From: Qipengyuania soli
GTDB lineage: Bacteria; Pseudomonadota; Alphaproteobacteria; Sphingomonadales; Sphingomonadaceae
Direction of reading: 5' to 3'
Length of the DNA: 64,000 nt
Assembly (NCBI RefSeq): GCF_015529805.1
Contig: NZ_CP064654.1
Location: 2,108,001-2,172,000 of the forward strand
Shown: positions 8,885 to 16,872 of the stretch, piece by piece
Layout: each line of letters starts with the position of its first letter
How positions within the stretch are numbered: position 1 is the first letter of the stretch
Made by a program: the position numbers and the translations under genes
The notes under the pieces: model-generated
The model's database searches: none
What the model saw: only the letters and a program-made list of their open reading frames with translations
What the model was told of the DNA's origin: nothing

Positions 8885-8913
8885 CCACTAGGCAGATGGC
8901 AGGGGATGGTCAA
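8885..8913 (-). promoter_or_regulatory. sigma-70-type promoter of tRNA-Lys
   Basis: On the minus strand TTGACC (8913-8908) is followed after exactly 17 nt by TAGTGG (8890-8885). This would start transcription about 7 nt before the mature tRNA 5' end, a typical short tRNA leader. It is a motif match only. Confidence 0.6.
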
Positions 8914-8959
8914 GCGGTCTGACCTTGTTGTTAACCCGCTGGGCCTATAGATTCCGGGT

Positions 8960-9559
8960 ATGAAAACAACAAATGTCGCGCAATTCTGGAAACCCTTGGA
9001 CGCAAGGGAATCCGCCAGTCGCACGGGTGGGCCTTCCTTCACCCTCGGCAACCGGCTCATGCGCGTCTTCTGGCGGACGAGCTGGCTGGTGCTGGCACGA
9101 TGGACACCTCCCCCACTGCATGCGTGGCGCGCCTTCCTTCTACGCTCGTTCGGAGCGGTGATCGGAGAAAACTGCCGCGTCCATGCCAGCGTCAACATAT
9201 GGCTGCCGGCTAACCTCACACTCAAGGACAATGTCCTGATTGGCCCCGGCGCGATCATCTATAACCAAGGTTACATCACGATCGGCAACGACACGGTCGT
9301 GTCGCAGCGTGCGCATCTTTGCGCCAGCACGCACGACGTGAACGATCCCGAGTTCCAGTTGATCTTGCGCCCTGTCGACCTCGGCAATCGCTGCTGGGTG
9401 GCTGCAGAGGCATTCGTCGGCCCGGGAGTGGCAATGAGCGACGGTTCGGTGCTCGCGGCACGCGGAGCGTTGTTCGAAGATACCGACCCTTGGACGATCT
9501 ATCGTGGCAACCCTGCAGCGCCCTTCAAGCGCCGCGAAAGGCGAGCTGGCGGAGCGTAA
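8960..9559 (+). CDS. WcaF-like left-handed beta-helix acetyltransferase
   Basis: The 199-residue protein has an N-terminal helical part followed by hexapeptide-repeat sequence (VHASVNIWLPANLTL, IGPGAIIYN, ITIGNDTVVSQ) typical of trimeric acyl-CoA acyltransferases. The CASTHDVNDPEFQL segment holds the catalytic His of the xenobiotic/colanic-acid acetyltransferase type. WcaF-like enzymes acetylate sugars of exopolysaccharide, using acetyl-CoA in the cytoplasm. No other polysaccharide gene is adjacent. Its 3' end overlaps the convergent folK gene by 35 nt. Confidence 0.85.
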   Translation: MKTTNVAQFWKPLDARESASRTGGPSFTLGNRLMRVFWRTSWLVLARWTPPPLHAWRAFLLRSFGAVIGENCRVHASVNIWLPANLTLKDNVLIGPGAIIYNQGYITIGNDTVVSQRAHLCASTHDVNDPEFQLILRPVDLGNRCWVAAEAFVGPGVAMSDGSVLAARGALFEDTDPWTIYRGNPAAPFKRRERRAGGA

Positions 9560-10010
9560 GACCCGTCACCGGGTCCTTCCATCCCGGCGCTACTTCCGCT
9601 GCGGGCCGTATTACGAATGGCCTTGTCCTGAAGTGCGGATGCGGGATGGCAAGTTCGGGTGATACCCAGATCCCTCCGCTCCACAGGACGAGGTCGAGGT
9701 CGAGCGGTCTGGCACGCCAGCGAAGCCCGCGATGCCGCCTGCCGAAGGCCGCTTCGATTTCCTTGAAACGGTGCAGGACCTGAGGCGGGTCAAGCTGCGT
9801 GTACACGATCGCCGCCGCATTGGCATAGTTGCGCGAGGCAGGACCAACGGGGCGGGTCTCGATCACCCGCGATACCGCCGCCACATCCAGTCCCAGCTCG
9901 GCCACCGCGTCAACTGCATGGATGATGACGGCACGCGGATTGCCGATGCCCGGCACCCGCATGTTGGATCCGATCCCGATGAGGTAACAATGCTCGCTTG
10001 CCTCGACCAT
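9525..10010 (-). CDS. folK: 2-amino-4-hydroxy-6-hydroxymethyldihydropteridine pyrophosphokinase
   Basis: The 161-residue protein carries the HPPK signature: an N-terminal IGIGSN, the central TRPVGPASRNYANAA segment and WRARPLDLDLVL, whose aspartates bind two magnesium ions. FolK transfers pyrophosphate from ATP to the pterin in folate synthesis. A small insertion after the first strand (MRVPGIGNPRAVI) is typical of alphaproteobacterial versions. It stands alone on the minus strand and overlaps the acetyltransferase gene at the 3' ends. No other folate gene is in the window. Confidence 0.92.
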   Translation of the reverse strand: MVEASEHCYLIGIGSNMRVPGIGNPRAVIIHAVDAVAELGLDVAAVSRVIETRPVGPASRNYANAAAIVYTQLDPPQVLHRFKEIEAAFGRRHRGLRWRARPLDLDLVLWSGGIWVSPELAIPHPHFRTRPFVIRPAAEVAPGWKDPVTGLTLRQLAFRGA

Positions 10011-10059
10011 TCCCTCGCCCTAGCGTCCGCGCACCCACAGGGGAACAGGGAGAGAGTGG

Positions 10060-11481
10060 ATGCGGATGAAGGCGATACTGCTGGCGGGTGCGCTGGCCAT
10101 GGCAGGACAGGCATCGGCTCAGGACACCGCTAGCGCAAAGCTGACCGAACACCAGCAGCGCGTCCATGACATCTATCGCGACATCATCGCTTTCCGGACC
10201 TCGCGCGGCAATGGCCAGGTCGACGACATGGTCGCCTACCTCTCCAAGCAGTTCCTCGATGCGGGCTTCTCCAAGGATGACATCATGGTCACCGACTATG
10301 ATGCCAATGGCGACCCGACGCAGGGGTTGATCGTTCGATACAGCGCCAAGGGCAAGGCGAAGGCCAAGCCGATCGTAATGCTGGCGCACATGGACGTGGT
10401 CGATGCGCGGCCCGAAGACTGGGTGCGCAACCCGTTCGAACTGACCGAGGCAGACGGCTATTTCTATGGCCGGGGCACGACCGACAACAAGTATGGCGTC
10501 GCCAATCTCAGCGGGACATTCATCCGGCTGAAGAAGGAAGGCTGGACGCCGAAGCGGGACCTCTACCTGGTCTTCTCTGGCGACGAGGAAAGCGGGATGA
10601 TCTCGACCCGCGCACAGGCGAAGTGGGTGGCGGAGAACGTCGATCCCGAATTCATCCTCAACTCCGATGCGGGCGGGATCGGATTGTCGGACGACTTCGC
10701 GCCACTCGCGCAACTGGTGCAGGCCGGGGAGAAGACCTTCGTCTCGTTCCATCTCGTCGCGACCAACAAGGGCGGTCACTCCTCGCGTCCGCGCAAGGAC
10801 AATGCGCTGTACGACATGTCGCGTGCCCTGCTGGCGATCGAGAATTACAGCTTCCCGGTTCGCGCGACCGAACTGACCCGCAGCTATCTCGGATCGCTCG
10901 GCCAGAGGATTCCCGGCGAGGCCGGAGCGGCCTTGCAGGCTTTCGCCAAGGACCCGACCGACGCAAAGGCCATAGCCGCCCTGCGCGCCAGCCCCGAATT
11001 TGTCGGCACGCTTGGCACCACCTGCGTCGCCACGATGATCGATGGCGGACACGCCGAGAACGCGCTGCCGCAGAAGGTTACGGCGACGGTAAATTGCCGT
11101 GTCTTCCCGGGTGAAGGCGTGGCGGCAACCAAAGCTACCCTGGAAAAGGTTGTCGCCAATCCCGACATCAAGTTCGAGACCATGGGCGACCCGGTCGAGG
11201 GTCCGGACAGCAAGTTGCGTGACGATGTTCGCAAGGCAATCGAGGTCTCGCTGGCGAAGCGCTACGGCAAGGCGATACCCATCGTCCCCTACATGGAATC
11301 GGGTGGGACCGACGGGATGCATTACCGGCGCCTGGGCTACGACACGGTGGCGATCAGCGCCGCTGCCAGCAGGCCGCAGGACATGTATGCCCATGGGCTG
11401 GACGAGCGGCTCCTGGTCAAGTCGTTCTATGACGGGCTCGACCACTGGTACTGGATCCTGAAGGAACTGGCCGGGCGCTAA
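10060..11481 (+). CDS. secreted M20-family metallopeptidase
   Basis: This 473-residue protein has a signal peptide (about residues 1-20, cleavage after ASA) and the M20 dizinc centre: HMDVVDA with its His and Asp, GRGTTDNKYG with the bridging Asp, GDEESG with the catalytic Glu, and a late HGLDE His. A dimerisation domain interrupts the catalytic domain, starting near NKGGHSS. M20 enzymes cleave dipeptides, aminoacyl or acyl-amino acid bonds, probably in the periplasm here. A GGGAGAGA ribosome site precedes the ATG. The stop overlaps the convergent gene stop (CTAA). Confidence 0.92.
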   Translation: MRMKAILLAGALAMAGQASAQDTASAKLTEHQQRVHDIYRDIIAFRTSRGNGQVDDMVAYLSKQFLDAGFSKDDIMVTDYDANGDPTQGLIVRYSAKGKAKAKPIVMLAHMDVVDARPEDWVRNPFELTEADGYFYGRGTTDNKYGVANLSGTFIRLKKEGWTPKRDLYLVFSGDEESGMISTRAQAKWVAENVDPEFILNSDAGGIGLSDDFAPLAQLVQAGEKTFVSFHLVATNKGGHSSRPRKDNALYDMSRALLAIENYSFPVRATELTRSYLGSLGQRIPGEAGAALQAFAKDPTDAKAIAALRASPEFVGTLGTTCVATMIDGGHAENALPQKVTATVNCRVFPGEGVAATKATLEKVVANPDIKFETMGDPVEGPDSKLRDDVRKAIEVSLAKRYGKAIPIVPYMESGGTDGMHYRRLGYDTVAISAAASRPQDMYAHGLDERLLVKSFYDGLDHWYWILKELAGR

Positions 11482-11900
11482 TCCGCGGGAAAGACCTCGT
11501 TCTGTGCATGACGGGCCAAAAATTCGCCAAGCGTGAGCTCACGCCGACGGCGGAAGAAACCGCGTGTCGTAACCGTGAAGGGCACAATGATGTTGCTCGC
11601 GTAGTTCGGCGCGCGCAGGTGGACTTCCACCTGGCTGTTGCCGGACTCATGGCAGGCGATGGCCGCACCGCGGATGAGACCTTCCTCGCCTCTCTGGCGC
11701 AGGACATCGAACATGCGGGCAACTGCGTCGCCCTCGACCGCGCCGGTTTCGAGCATGGCAATCGCCTGGACCGTGCCGTCTGCGCGCAGTTCGAAGATCA
11801 GCGGGAAGAAATGGCCGTCCTTCTCGAGGCGGGCGACCGCCGCTTCCAGTGCGGCAGAGAAGAGCCGGTCGAGTTCGCCCTGGCCGATCCCCCCGCCCAC
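11478..11900 (-). CDS. conserved-looking hypothetical protein, cytoplasmic
   Basis: I do not recognise this 140-residue protein. It has no signal or membrane segment and shows alternating hydrophobic strands and one helix, ending with an Arg-rich turn (FFRRRRELTLGEFLARH). The GTG start lies 4 nt after the stop of the N-carbamoylputrescine amidase gene, so the two are co-transcribed and perhaps coupled. Position suggests a link to polyamine metabolism or a generic housekeeping role; the sequence does not decide. Confidence 0.7.
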   Translation of the reverse strand: MGGGIGQGELDRLFSAALEAAVARLEKDGHFFPLIFELRADGTVQAIAMLETGAVEGDAVARMFDVLRQRGEEGLIRGAAIACHESGNSQVEVHLRAPNYASNIIVPFTVTTRGFFRRRRELTLGEFLARHAQNEVFPAD

Positions 11901-11904
11901 AGGC

Positions 11905-12768
11905 TCAGATGTCCTCGCTGATCCGGCCGTAAAGCTGCGGGCGCCGGTCGCGGAAGAAACCCATGCCCGCGCGGTGCTTCTTCGCCCGGTCGAGATCGAG
12001 CGTCGCCACCAGCACGCCGATTTCCTCAGCGCCGAATTCTTCCACCAGATCGCCCCATTCGTCCGAGATGAAGCTGTGTCCGTAGAAGCTCTGGGCGCGG
12101 TCGGCGGGACCTTCGTGCCCGATGCGGTTGGATGCGGCCACCGGCATGCAGTTCGACACCGCGTGGCCGATCATCGCCCGGCGCCACATGCGGCTGGTGT
12201 CGAGATCGGCGTCATAGGGTTCGGACCCGATTGCCGTGGGATAGAGCAACACTTCGGCGCCCTTCAATGCCATGACGCGCGCGCATTCCGGGTACCACTG
12301 GTCCCAGCAGATGCCGACGCCGATGCGCGCTCCGAACACGTCCCACACTTTGAACCCGTCATTGCCCGGGCGGAAATAGTACTTTTCCTCGTAGCCCGGG
12401 CCATCGGGGATATGGCTCTTGCGATAGGTGCCCATGATCTCGCCATCGGGGCCGATCATGGCGAGCGTGTTGTAATAGTGGTGCCCGTCGCGCTCGAAGA
12501 AGCTGGTCGGGATGGCGACGCCATGCTTGCGCGCAAGTTCGCGCATCGCCGCGACGCTCGGGTCATCGGCGGTCGGATGGGCACGGGCGAACAGTGCCTC
12601 GTCCTCTTCGCGGCAGAAGTAGTCGCCGGCGAATAGTTCGGGCGGCAGGATCACCTGCGCACCCTTGCCCGCAGCCTCTTCGACTAGCGCGGAGACGGCA
12701 GCGATATTGTCCGCCGCATCGGGCCGAGCGAGCGGGAGCTGGAGGACGGCGAGGGTCAGTTCTCTCAT
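11905..12768 (-). CDS. aguB: N-carbamoylputrescine amidohydrolase
   Basis: This 287-residue nitrilase-fold enzyme hydrolyses N-carbamoylputrescine to putrescine, CO2 and ammonia. The catalytic triad is visible: E44 (PPELFAGDYF), K117 (YRKSHIPDG) and C154 (GVGICWDQW). Segments such as YYFRPGNDGF and PTAIGSEP are typical of the AguB subgroup. I chose the ATG at 12768 (MRELTLAVLQ) since the longer frame only adds a hydrophilic tail with no ribosome site. An agmatine deiminase partner is not in the window. It sits 10 nt after the SIMPL gene on the same strand. Confidence 0.9.
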   Translation of the reverse strand: MRELTLAVLQLPLARPDAADNIAAVSALVEEAAGKGAQVILPPELFAGDYFCREEDEALFARAHPTADDPSVAAMRELARKHGVAIPTSFFERDGHHYYNTLAMIGPDGEIMGTYRKSHIPDGPGYEEKYYFRPGNDGFKVWDVFGARIGVGICWDQWYPECARVMALKGAEVLLYPTAIGSEPYDADLDTSRMWRRAMIGHAVSNCMPVAASNRIGHEGPADRAQSFYGHSFISDEWGDLVEEFGAEEIGVLVATLDLDRAKKHRAGMGFFRDRRPQLYGRISEDI

Positions 12769-12778
12769 GTCGCCCGCA

Positions 12779-13537
12779 CTATTTCTCCCGGAGGGCGAAG
12801 TCCACCTGGATATAGACACTGCTCCGCGTCGTGCCGACCATCATGCCGGGATTGGCGGTGCGCATGACCGGCGGCGGCGGAGCCACGGGCGGCGGCGGTG
12901 CGGCCTGCTCGACCTGGATCGCCATCGCATCCGCGCCGCGCAGCCATGTGTCGCCCTGCTGCCCTCCGGCATCGCGGATGTAGAGCACCCGGCTCACCTC
13001 CATCCCTGCCGCCTCGGCATAGGCCTCGGCCCGCTTGCGCGCCGCCTTGTACGCGTCGGCATAGGCAAGGTTGGCGGTCGCTTCGGGATCGGTCATCGAG
13101 AGGTTCGGACCGGAAACGATATTGGCCCCTGCCTCGGTCACCGCGGTGACGGCATCGCCAACCTTCCCGGGATCGCGCATCGTCACCGACACGACATTAC
13201 CCGCCTGGAACTGGCCCTTGCGATCACCCCAGTCGATCCGCTGGACGCTCACGGCGCGGGTCTGGATGTCCTTTTCCGCGATCCCGAGCTTCTGCAGGGC
13301 CGCGACGATCTCCGCGATCTTCTCGCCGTTCGCCTTGCTCGCATCCCGTGCAGAGCGCGCCCAGGTCTGGATGCCCGCGTCGAACTGCGCGCGGTCTGGA
13401 GTGCTTTCCGCCTGCCCGCTGGCACTGACCGATAAGAGCGTCTCCCCATGGTCCACGCCGCGGGTCTCGTCGGCGCGGTCGGAGCAGGCGGCCAGCACCA
13501 GCGGCAGCGCGGTGATCAGGCAAGTCTTGCGAATCAT
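12779..13537 (-). CDS. SIMPL-domain (DUF541) lipoprotein
   Basis: The 252-residue product starts with a lipoprotein signal ending in LAAC (Cys18), then a SIMPL domain: LSVSASGQAESTPDRAQF, DIQTRAVSVQRI and AYADAYKAARKRAEAYAEAAG are typical. A proline-rich linker (residues about 213-224) precedes the last strand IQVDFALREK. SIMPL proteins form periplasmic oligomers, and some family members protect against oxidative damage, but their biochemical role is poorly known. Its start codon and ribosome site lie inside a long inverted repeat described separately. Downstream are aguB and the unknown gene at 11478. Confidence 0.85.
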   Translation of the reverse strand: MIRKTCLITALPLVLAACSDRADETRGVDHGETLLSVSASGQAESTPDRAQFDAGIQTWARSARDASKANGEKIAEIVAALQKLGIAEKDIQTRAVSVQRIDWGDRKGQFQAGNVVSVTMRDPGKVGDAVTAVTEAGANIVSGPNLSMTDPEATANLAYADAYKAARKRAEAYAEAAGMEVSRVLYIRDAGGQQGDTWLRGADAMAIQVEQAAPPPPVAPPPPVMRTANPGMMVGTTRSSVYIQVDFALREK

Positions 13538-13572
13538 GTGACATTCTCCCCAAATGAGATAATGTCACATGA
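13534..13572 (-). promoter_or_regulatory. 12-bp perfect inverted repeat enclosing the SIMPL gene start codon
   Basis: Plus-strand arms TCATGTGACATT (13534-13545) and AATGTCACATGA (13561-13572) are perfect reverse complements separated by 15 nt. In the minus-strand mRNA the start AUG (13537-13535) is fully inside the right arm of the stem, and the ribosome site GGGGAG (13551-13546) is in the loop. It could act as an RNA switch on translation or as a DNA operator; no U-tract follows, so it is not an intrinsic terminator. Confidence 0.7.
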
Positions 13573-13605
13573 CTTACGGTCGCGACCTTAACGCCGCCTG
13601 ACGGT

Positions 13606-14439
13606 TCAGCGCTTGCGGAAGAGCAGCGTCATCCGGTCGCTTTCGCCAAGGTTCTTGAGCTCCTCTTTCTTGCTGCCCCAGACGGGCGGCATTTCCCACA
13701 CGCCACGTTCGTGATTGGCGGGGTCGGCGGGATTGGCATTGATGTCGCTCATCCCGACCAGTTCGAAACCGTGCGCCTCGACAAGTCCGATGACGTCCTT
13801 CTGCCGCAGGTAGCCCTTGCTGCCGTCGGTGTAGTCGCCACTGGCGTCATCCTTGGCGCGGTGCTGGACGATGCCGAGCATGCCGTCGCTCCTGAGCAGC
13901 GAGCGGATGCGGGTGAGTTCCTGGTGCATCACGCCATTGCGCAGCAGATTGTGCATTTCGCGGAAGATCAGCACGCGATCGACCGTGCCCTTCATGTCGT
14001 CGGTGATCTCGTTCGAGTTCATCACAGAGACGGGGGCGCCAGTAAGATTCCAGCCGGGTGAAACTTCCTTGAAGCGCGGGGTCAGCTTGGCAGCGTAATC
14101 GACCCAGCCGGTGTTGTTCGCGGTCGAGCCATCAGGATTGAGGCCGATGTAACGCCCCGAAGTGCCGAGGTAGGGCACCAGGACCCGCGTGTACCAGCCG
14201 CTCGCGGGCATGTAGTCGACCACTGTCATGCCCGGTTCGACCTGGAAGAAAGACAGCGTTTCCGCAGGATGGCGATACTGGTCGCGCGCCTTGTCGTCCT
14301 TGCGCGCGTCCGATGCCAAAGCCATCATCAGCGCGTGGTGCGACGGGCTGTGGGCGGCATGTTCCGCCGTCATGTGGTGGTCGGCAGCAGCAGGTGCTGC
14401 GAGGGCCATGGCAGCGGCAGCCGCCAGCAAGTATCGCAT
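13606..14439 (-). CDS. secreted class I SAM methyltransferase-like protein
   Basis: The 277-residue protein has a clear signal peptide (MRYLLAAAAAMALAAPAAA) followed by a His-rich segment and then a methyltransferase-like fold (COG4798 type): a helix SDARKDDKARDQYRHP, a motif-I-like strand VEPGMTVVDYMPASGWYTRVL, and IGLNPDG where the acidic ribose-binding residue normally sits. Motif I is degenerate compared with the usual D-x-G-x-G. Export to the periplasm, where SAM is not expected, suggests a non-methyltransferase or heme/metal role, but this is inference. It stands alone, divergent from msrA by 100 nt. Confidence 0.8.
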   Translation of the reverse strand: MRYLLAAAAAMALAAPAAADHHMTAEHAAHSPSHHALMMALASDARKDDKARDQYRHPAETLSFFQVEPGMTVVDYMPASGWYTRVLVPYLGTSGRYIGLNPDGSTANNTGWVDYAAKLTPRFKEVSPGWNLTGAPVSVMNSNEITDDMKGTVDRVLIFREMHNLLRNGVMHQELTRIRSLLRSDGMLGIVQHRAKDDASGDYTDGSKGYLRQKDVIGLVEAHGFELVGMSDINANPADPANHERGVWEMPPVWGSKKEELKNLGESDRMTLLFRKR

Positions 14440-14539
14440 CAGGTCTCTCCTTCGTACTCCCCCGCGCGCCTACTGCCCATGCAGTGGACGGATGACAAGT
14501 CGAAGTCCGCTTCCTATCTGGCGCGCGAAGGAGATTTTC

Positions 14540-15082
14540 ATGGCTATGGAACAGGCGATCGTCGCGGGCGGATGCTTCTGGTGCACCGAAGCGGTGATGA
14601 AGGACGTGATCGGCGTGACCGAGGTTGAGAGCGGCTACATCGGCGGCAACGCCGCGCACCCGACCTACAAGGAGGTCTGCAGCGGCGCGACCGGCCATGC
14701 CGAGGCCGTGCGCGTGACCTATGATGCCGACCAGCTGTCCTTTGCCGACCTCCTCGATGTGTTCATGGGCACGCACGACCCCAGCCAGCTCAATCGCCAG
14801 GGCAATGACGTCGGCACCCAGTATCGCAGCGCGATCTTCCCGCTCGACGACGACCAGCGCGCCGAGGCCGAGGCGGCCATCGCCCGCTGGGATGCCGAAC
14901 ACGCAGGCCAGAAAGCGGTGACGACCATCGAGGGTCCGGCCGAATGGTATCCGGCGGAAGACTACCACCAGGAATATTGGGAGGGCGAAGGGCAGCGCAA
15001 TCCGTACTGCCTCGCGGTCATTCCGCCCAAGCTGATGAAGCTGCGCAAGAGCTTCCAGAAGTACCTCAAGACCGAGGCCTGA
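14540..15082 (+). CDS. msrA: peptide-methionine (S)-S-oxide reductase
   Basis: This 180-residue enzyme reduces the S-epimer of methionine sulfoxide in damaged proteins. The catalytic motif GCFWC is at residues 11-15, with C12 as nucleophile. Conserved YIGG, GATGHAEAV, HDPSQLNRQGNDVGTQYRS and the tail NPYC follow. A GAAGGAG ribosome site lies just before ATG 14540; the longer upstream frame is not supported. The partner msrB is in the window but 16 kb away, not in an operon. Confidence 0.95.
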   Translation: MAMEQAIVAGGCFWCTEAVMKDVIGVTEVESGYIGGNAAHPTYKEVCSGATGHAEAVRVTYDADQLSFADLLDVFMGTHDPSQLNRQGNDVGTQYRSAIFPLDDDQRAEAEAAIARWDAEHAGQKAVTTIEGPAEWYPAEDYHQEYWEGEGQRNPYCLAVIPPKLMKLRKSFQKYLKTEA

Positions 15083-15128
15083 AGCGTAGCGGATTGTCGG
15101 ACGGGCGAAGCTCTGCAATCCTGCACGA

Positions 15129-15959
15129 ATGCAGGGTTCGAAGACCAGCGCCTATACGCATGACCATGTCGTCCGCGCCGACGGCAGCGTGGCCTTCGCC
15201 TGTTCGCAGGACGGCGAGCGCTGGCCGTGGTCGCTGCTCCATCCGCACCACCCGGGCGCGATCCAGGCACTGAGTTATTGGGTCAGTGTCGAAAGCGCGA
15301 TGGCGCTGGGCAAATGGGATCCGGAAAAGTGGTCGGCGCTGACCTGGACGCGCTGGGAATGCGGCGACCCCGATGTCGGCCGGATTGCCCACGGCACTTA
15401 CGAGCGCAGCACCATCGAGGGGAAGGAGAGCTTCTCGATCCACCTCTACGATGCTGACGACAGGCTCATCTGCCGACTGGACGGGCGCGGCGTGGTTTTC
15501 CGCACCCGAGATTTCGAGAAGTGGCGCCAGCCGGACAAGGAAGCGGCGCCCAAGGCACTGTCGGACACTTTTGCCTTCGCGGACGAACGCCTGCTCGGCA
15601 TCGCACCCGGCGAGCGGCCCTTCCTCTCCCCGCTGAACGGACGCGTCGCGATCGCACTGATCGACCGCGCCAACGGCATGCCTCCGGGCCATCCCTGGCT
15701 CGACGGATCGGGTGACCACGTGAACTCCGCCCACCTTGCCGAAGCAGCACGCCAGTTTGCCAGCCTGGTGAATGAAGGACAGGCGCTCCGTGTCGTGTGG
15801 GCGGAAATGGCCTTCCGCCATTACGTCGAATTGGGCAGCCCTTTCGAAATCTCGAGAATCGATGGAGCGGATTCTGACGAGATCGCCATGCAGGTCACGC
15901 AGGCGGGGCACGATTGCACTTCCATCCGATATCGGTTCGAAACCGCCTTACCGGCATGA
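15129..15959 (+). CDS. hypothetical protein, possible hotdog-fold or related domain
   Basis: I do not firmly recognise this 276-residue protein. It has no signal or membrane helix. A first half rich in Trp and acidic residues (CSQDGERWPWSLLHPHH, then GDPDVGRIAHGTYERST) contains long beta strands; the middle segment HGTYERSTIEGKESFSIHLYD hints at a hotdog or thioesterase-like sheet, and a helix HVNSAHLAEAARQFASLV follows. That resemblance is weak. It begins 46 nt after msrA on the same strand and could be transcribed with it. Composition is like that of its neighbours. Confidence 0.6.
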   Translation: MQGSKTSAYTHDHVVRADGSVAFACSQDGERWPWSLLHPHHPGAIQALSYWVSVESAMALGKWDPEKWSALTWTRWECGDPDVGRIAHGTYERSTIEGKESFSIHLYDADDRLICRLDGRGVVFRTRDFEKWRQPDKEAAPKALSDTFAFADERLLGIAPGERPFLSPLNGRVAIALIDRANGMPPGHPWLDGSGDHVNSAHLAEAARQFASLVNEGQALRVVWAEMAFRHYVELGSPFEISRIDGADSDEIAMQVTQAGHDCTSIRYRFETALPA

Positions 15960-16035
15960 TTCCCTTCGCGCCCGACGTATGGTAGGTGCCGCAAAACGAT
16001 AGTCAGTGGTCGCGGCAAATGGGGAGGGGAAACTC

Positions 16036-16860
16036 ATGCCGTATCGCTACGGACACTATTTCGTTGGTTTCGTGCTGGCCATTACCTTGGCGGGGTTCTG
16101 GGCCAGCTATTTTGCCATGGCCGAACCCATGCCGGCGGCGTTCCACATTCACGCCGTGACGGCGCTGGCCTGGCTTGCCTTCCTTGTCGTCCAGAGCGTC
16201 GCCATTCACCGGAAGCACAATGCCTTGCACCGGACCCTGGGACAGGCGAGCTTTCTTCTGTTTCCCTTGCTGATGGTCGGGTTCGTAGCGATCATCAACT
16301 TGTCGGCGGCGAGATATGTCGCAGCCGAGAGCGACTTCATCATGGTCGCAGGACCATCCTTCGGCATCGGCATGGTCATCGCACTCGCAGCGTATCTCAC
16401 CCTTTTCTACAACGCTCTCAAGCACCGCAGGAAAATCAAGCTCCATGCGGGATATTTGCTGGCAACCCCGCTCATCCTGTTCGAATCTCCCTTCAGCCGG
16501 GTCATCGACCGGTTCATTCCCTGGCTCAACGTGATCGGTAGCGAAGGTCCACGCGCTGTCATGGACACTATCCTCATCAGCGATGTCCTGGTCGCCGCCT
16601 TTGCCTTCGCGCTCTATCTTCGCGACCGCGCCAATGGGGCGCCTTGGCTGGTGACGATCTTCTTCGTCCTGCTCCAGGCGGTCATCATGTGGTTCGCACC
16701 TGACATGCCGTTCCTGGGCCCATTGTTCGAAGCTTATGGCCGGATACCGGGCAGCGTGACGATGGCAGCAGGTGCCTTGGCCGGCATCGCCGTCACCTAC
16801 TTTGGCTGGGTCGCGGGTTCGCGTCCGAAGTCCAATCCTGCGGTGGCAGGTGCCGGCTAG
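16036..16860 (+). CDS. polytopic membrane protein with conserved histidines, related to the convergent neighbour
   Basis: The 274-residue product has about seven hydrophobic helices. Histidines stand at helix ends: FHIHAVTALAW, HRKHNALHRTLG and KIKLHAGY. The same arrangement (HVHG, RHREIG, HREWHRRF) occurs in the next gene on the opposite strand, so they are paralogs. Such spaced intramembrane histidines suggest heme or metal binding, as in DUF2306-type or cytochrome b561-like proteins; this is a guess. I chose ATG 16036 because a GGGGAGGGGAAA ribosome site precedes it. It ends 12 nt from its convergent neighbour. Confidence 0.75.
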   Translation: MPYRYGHYFVGFVLAITLAGFWASYFAMAEPMPAAFHIHAVTALAWLAFLVVQSVAIHRKHNALHRTLGQASFLLFPLLMVGFVAIINLSAARYVAAESDFIMVAGPSFGIGMVIALAAYLTLFYNALKHRRKIKLHAGYLLATPLILFESPFSRVIDRFIPWLNVIGSEGPRAVMDTILISDVLVAAFAFALYLRDRANGAPWLVTIFFVLLQAVIMWFAPDMPFLGPLFEAYGRIPGSVTMAAGALAGIAVTYFGWVAGSRPKSNPAVAGAG

Positions 16861-16872
16861 GCAGACGGGGGA

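Noticed and set aside
9910-11445. A 511-codon minus-strand frame across the M20 peptidase
   Set aside because: It lies opposite an intact peptidase gene with signal peptide and zinc motifs and itself shows no family features.
13224-13568. A minus-strand frame starting inside the SIMPL hairpin region
   Set aside because: Its product is Arg-rich without features and it is out of frame with the SIMPL lipoprotein, which has a clear signal and domain.
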